27,409 nucleotides of DNA from the NCBI GenBank assembly GCA_000934455.1, contig KN892720.1, positions 1 to 27,409 on the forward strand. Direction: 5' to 3'. Position numbers and translations under genes: made by a program. Numbering within the stretch: the stretch's first letter is position 1; every line of letters begins with the position of its first letter. Positions 23,170 through 27,409 of this stretch are shown one piece after another. The notes below the pieces were generated by a model. The model made no database searches. It had not been told where the DNA came from and saw only the letters and a program-made list of their open reading frames with translations. This DNA comes from Apostichopus parvimensis (taxonomy: Eukaryota > Echinodermata > Holothuroidea > Aspidochirotida > Stichopodidae).

Positions 23170-23581
23170 TTAAAGGGTGTGAAGACTCGAGCACAAAGAA
23201 TTGTCTCATGCAGGTAATCTGACCTAGTTTTGAATGAGGTGTAACAGAAGTGTTAGACACCACCATCGATCCCAGAAAATACACACACAGCTTGCTACCG
23301 TCGGTAATTAGACACTAGTGTGCAGTCAATACATACAGCTAAAAAACCCACAACAAATAATTTGTTGTGGGTTTTTTTGGTAAGGGTACGGTCAATACCC
23401 ACAACACAGTGTACATAGCAGTGATGGACATCTCAGGTCTAGATAAAAGATAACAAGGTATCACGTTTCATTACTGTCTGCATTTTGTAGCGACAAGTAG
23501 AAAACTTCACTTGCAAGCAATGGAAAGTTAACTTTTTCAGAGCGTGGCACGCGGTTTGGGGCGAGTCTTCAATGCCTTTAA
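23170..23581 (-). mobile_element. TTAA-flanked non-autonomous element, copy 2 (inverted, 404 bp)
   Basis: The element starts AGGGTGTGAAGACTCG at 23174 and ends CGAGTCTTCAATGCCT at 23577, giving imperfect terminal inverted repeats. TTAA lies at 23170-23173 and 23578-23581. It is the reverse complement of copy 1 at 18034-18674 over nearly its whole length but lacks that copy's foldback block. It carries its own extra hairpin at 23341-23377. No coding capacity is seen. It sits in dehydrogenase intron 3. Confidence 0.85.
23341..23377. repeat. Perfect 17-bp hairpin inside copy 2
   Basis: Arms 23341-23357 (AAAAAACCCACAACAAA) and 23361-23377 are exact reverse complements around a 3-base TAA loop. 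The corresponding place in copy 1 (near 18227-18237) has no such structure. The core CCCACAACA also recurs unpaired about 20 bases downstream, near 23398. Confidence 0.9.
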
Positions 23582-24883
23582 GGAAAGAAGAGTAAGATTT
23601 TGGGCAGTTGTTGCTAAAATATCCGGTCTGTATGGAAACACTTTACAATGGATGATAACTGGGTCATAGTACATGATCGAACTTTAAAAGCATGAGGAGT
23701 TCAAAACCAAAATAAGTTACATTGATCATCTATCAGACTGCACACAGCACGCTAAGTCTGTTTTATGAATTCAGGTATGATAAATTTTGAATATTACCGA
23801 GGTCAAAGGTTATTCTTGATCAGGATTCTCGAATTGGATCTTCAAATCTGAATAGTTTGACAGAAGAGATAGAGAGGGCACAAATAAAAGTAATGGTCCT
23901 CATCTAACATGATGTCAATTAATGTCTTAATCGATCAATATATATGTTTATTTATAGTAAAAGGAATGCATACGTTTGATCCAATTTTAAAGTAAGTAAG
24001 GGTGTGCCAATTTAGGTTTGCTAGATAATAGGCATATACAACAGCTGTGCATGTAAGTATCAAACTGGAAGCAAAATTCATCTGTTTTAGAACATCATTT
24101 TGTCATACTGGTGTTTTTATTATCGGTATTAATTAATGTTTTCCCATATTTGGGTATCTATGCCAATTGTCAAGTTGTCAGTAGTCTGTATGTATTATAT
24201 CCTGTGTCACAGATTGTTTTATACAGGTGCATACAGTACGTATGTTTGTCTTAAAGTTATTGGCATTCTAAATGCTATAGTACATACTTAATATTACTCA
24301 ATGGTACCTATCTTTCTTTATGATAAGTCTATACGTGCATGCCTTTTTCTAACTATTGTTAAATTTGAGTATATATCCTATCTTTACTATAAAAGTATTT
24401 GGTATTCTCATGTCTATATCTACTGTATGTAAGTGCCTAGATATGTCTCATGAATACAAGACATCTTCATAGGCTATCGTCTGTATTTTATCTAATGATA
24501 CTCAATTGTGCATAAAGTGCTTTCTAAATTCCCATTCTGATGACTAAAAGTTCTAAGATCTCTGACATCAGGTATATATGTCGTATTATGCTTTTTAGAT
24601 AATTTGATCGACACGCTCAAACAAAAGACTTAAATATTGTAGCTCTTATGGAGCTGGAGCCCTGAAAGCATTGGAAGTTTCTCCTTTGAATTAACCTCTC
24701 TGTTGCCATGACTCCAGCAATATTCTAGGTTGTCTACAACTAAACTACTTTGTTCAATGTCGTTAATAATTGCTTGCTTCTGTTCCTAGCCTTTCATCAG
24801 TGCAATTAATCTACTATAGATGGGAAATAGGAAAAGTATCACAAACATTGCTGATTCATGCTGACAACATTACTGGAGAAGTC
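23582..24883. other. Intron-like region without recognisable exon
   Basis: AT-rich sequence with no open frame of note and no repeat array that I can define. It is assumed to be dehydrogenase intron 3. A weak glycine-rich stretch near 24644-24694 was considered and rejected as an exon. Confidence 0.4.
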
Positions 24884-25205
24884 TAGCATTACTAGAAGTA
24901 GTATCTAGCATTAGAAGTAGTGATGAATACTGTATCTAGCATTATAAGTACTAAGTGATGAATTCTGTATCTAGCATTAGAAGTACTTAGTGAGGAATAC
25001 TGTATCTATCATTAGAAGTAGTGATGATTGATAGCATTAGAAGTACTGAGTGATGAATTCTGTATCTAGCATTAGAAGTACTTAGTGATAAATACTGTAT
25101 CTAGCACTAGAAGTATAGTGATGATAGCATTATAAGTACTTAGTGATGAATACTATAACATTAGAAGTACTTTTTATTTAGCATTAAAAGTAGTGATGAG
25201 TACTG
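24884..25205 (+). repeat. Irregular tandem repeat of GCATTAGAAGTA units
   Basis: About eleven copies of a core CTAGCATTAGAAGTA, spaced irregularly by TAGTGATGAATACTGTAT or shortened versions. Unit length varies from about 14 to 45 bp by loss of the spacer part. Single-base variants (ATTATAAG, ACTAGAAG) mark individual copies. It is probably a locally expanded minisatellite. Confidence 0.85.
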
Positions 25206-26580
25206 TAACTTGTGTAAAGGTCTAGGTGGAACTCTCCATCTGGACAGCACGTTTCAATGTATTTCGATCTTGCCAATAATTATCAGTGATGAATTTACAG
25301 TTCATTTCTACTAAATATTGCTATATTTTCTTTGAGTTTGCATTGTATTGACATTTATGATTCATATCATCCATTGCGTTTCTCGAATGTGCATTTGGAA
25401 TTTCCAACAAACTGTTGGATAGACAGCAAACCAACTTCCACTGCAATTTTGTCAAGAAGTCTTGAGTGATATAAAAGTATTGTTGTGTTTTTGTTATAAC
25501 GACAAGCAAAAAGAAGCACATTTGATGATGATATAGCAATGCAGCACTTGAAATTCTGACTGCCTTGATCAAATTTAGCTTATTTTTGTGAGAGTGATGA
25601 TTCTCACAAATTATAAATACCATGCCTCATTGCCTTACAGTATAGATTCCAAAACTTTGAAAGAAGCAATGAAGAATGAAATAATTTGTGGCTGTTTGAT
25701 CATGTATCTGACAGTGAGTTGTTGTGTCACATTATGCACACAATAATGAACACACTGTACTCACTGAACTTTCCTTTGAAGGTTGCTCTAGCAACCAATT
25801 AAATGATGAAATAATTCCAAGCAGTCAATAGCCAGAGGGTGCCGTCATTTAGTGTACAGATGAAACCCAAAGGATGTTATCTAAATACGTACAGTAATTG
25901 TGTGTGTACAGTACCATCAAATTTAACTTTCAATTCCCAGGTGAAGGATAAAGGTTGATATATAATCGTTGAAGGTTTCATTCAATCGTAGAAATTAAAA
26001 ATTAACTGATAAGAAGTGAAGCCAGGTAACTAATTAGATAATCACATTTCAATTAGAGCACATCTGGCTGAGGTGCCTCTGTCTGTTTTCATTTTATATT
26101 GTTAGCAAGAACTGACAAAACTGTGTATTTAGGGCCTGTGATATTTCCAAGATGAAATGAGTCAAAAAGTCTCCCAAGACTGAGAAATTATGAAGCAACA
26201 TTCGTTTATGAACACTAGATGCTTGCTTTCTCTTCAGGAAGTGCCCCAGTGATATTGCTAGAGTCTTATTGACTTAATTGTTAATTTGCTGTGTGTTATT
26301 GGCAACACACTGCGTTGTTTTAAAAGCCTAATTGCATTGATGAGATGCAAATAACATGAGGATTTCATTTCAGAAGAATCCGATATAAGTTGCAATGTAT
26401 TTTGGAAAGTCACCATATGGATCATGATTTAGCATGTCCATTACATAGCTAGCATTGTCAATGTAATACAAAGTGGTCATTCGTCAATGTAACATATCAT
26501 TGTTATACTGTGAACAATGTAATAGTCATACTACTGTATGGACACTACTGTCACATGGTGACAGTCACACATGCTAGTAT
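25206..26580. other. Region without recognisable gene
   Basis: No exon with a recognisable product on either strand. The minus-strand frame 25321-25623 has no family features. A short perfect inverted repeat, ACTGTCAC-ATG-GTGACAGT, lies at 26547-26565 just before the satellite. Confidence 0.4.
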
Positions 26581-26639
26581 GTATATATTGTCAAATTTGC
26601 ATCCATATCGGTAGATGCTGTCGATACCACAAGTGCTGT

Positions 26640-27409
26640 CACATGCTGCAGTCAATGCTATTGATGCATGCTATCAATACAAATCATCACATGCTATAAT
26701 TAGTGCACTAGCTGACAATTAATGCTATCAATGTGCATTACTGTCACATACAGTACTATATATGCCTAATGGTATTGAATGCTATCGATGCTGTAGTCAA
26801 TGCTATTGATGCATGCTATCAATACAAATCATCACATGCTATAATTAGTGCACTGACAATGCTGCTATCAATGTACAGTACTGTCACATACAGTACTATA
26901 TGCCTAATGTTATTGTATGCTATCGATGCTGCAGTCAATGCTATTGGCGTATGCTATCAATACTAATCATCACATGCTATAATAAGTGCACTGACAATGC
27001 TGCTATCAGTGTACAGTACTGTCACATACAGTACTATATATGCCTAATGTTATTGTATGCTATCGATGCTGCAGTCAATGCTATTGATGCATGCTATCAA
27101 TACTAATCATCACATGCTATAATTAGTACACTGACAATGCTGTTATCAGTGTACAGTACTGTCACATACAGTACTATATATGCCTAATGGTATTGAATGC
27201 TATCGATGCTGCAGTCAATGCTATTGATGCATGCTATCAATACTAATCATCACATGCTATAATTAATGCACTGACAATGCTGCTATCAGTGTATAGTACT
27301 GTCACATACAGTACTATATGCCTAATGTTATTGTATGCTATCGATGCTGCAGTCAATGCTATTGATGCATGCTATCAATACTAATCATCACATGCTTTAA
27401 TTAGTGCAC
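26640..27409 (+). repeat. ~140-bp satellite array running off the window end
   Basis: The marker CTG(C/T)AGTCAATGCTATTG occurs at 26646, 26791, 26929, 27069, 27209 and 27347, spacings 145, 138, 140, 140 and 138. Each monomer contains TGCATGCTATCAATAC, AATCATCACATGCT, ACTGACAATGCTGCTATCA, CAGTACTGTCACATACAGTACTAT and GCTATCGATG. Monomers are closely similar, and the array continues past the right edge. The open frames 26733-26966 and 26900-27106 are read-through of monomers, not genes. Confidence 0.95.

Noticed and set aside
24644..24694. Possible Rossmann exon of the dehydrogenase (reads SYGAGALKALEVSPLN then stop)
   Set aside because: The glycine pattern is not the expected GxGxxG context, the frame does not match the phase-0 donor at 23052, and it stops after 16 residues.
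26733..27106. Two overlapping open frames with repeated cysteine/tyrosine peptides
   Set aside because: They are read-through of satellite monomers; the peptide repeat simply mirrors the ~140-bp DNA period.

Overview
The window is eukaryotic nuclear DNA from an animal. It is AT-rich and intron-rich, with GT..AG splice junctions, microsatellites, satellites and short inverted-repeat transposons. Gene structures and repeat style suggest a marine invertebrate deuterostome, possibly an echinoderm, but I cannot fix the species. It has no prokaryotic features: no operons and no CRISPR.

Three protein genes can be reconstructed by joining exons with matching splice phases. (1) Plus strand, 4711-11383: a complete 8-exon gene for DNA polymerase iota (690 aa), with a likely poly(A) signal at 12286. 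(2) Minus strand, 17147 (or 17273) down to 13643: a 4-exon gene for a small membrane protein of 220 or 262 aa, with a MAPEG-like layout resembling TMEM79. It lies tail-to-tail with gene 1 and has an assembly gap in its last intron. (3) Plus strand from 19071: the first three exons (183 aa) of a zinc-dependent medium-chain dehydrogenase. It most resembles the bacterial 'putative phosphonate catabolism associated alcohol dehydrogenase' (HpnZ-like) group. Its NAD-binding half lies beyond the right edge or in exons I could not find. Genes 2 and 3 are divergent, with 1.8-1.9 kb between their starts.

Layout: 1-4710 has no coding exon I can support, but holds a 40-bp perfect palindrome near 4.0 kb. 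4.7-12.3 kb is POLI, whose introns carry a (TGAA)-derived minisatellite, a 33-bp minisatellite and an interspersed repeat. 12.3-13.6 kb is AT-rich and probably 3' UTR. 13.6-17.3 kb is the membrane protein gene. 17.3-19.1 kb holds a TTAA-flanked inverted-repeat element with a nested foldback. 19.1-23.1 kb is the dehydrogenase, with a tandem repeat carrying nuclear-receptor-like direct repeats in intron 1. 23.1-27.4 kb holds a second, inverted copy of the TTAA-flanked element, a short tandem repeat and a ~140-bp satellite that runs off the window.

The three genes have no obvious shared pathway. The most notable items are the family of TTAA-flanked non-autonomous elements (three copies in two families, one with a perfect 17-bp hairpin insertion), the animal HpnZ-like dehydrogenase, and the repeat that spreads AGGTCA direct repeats.
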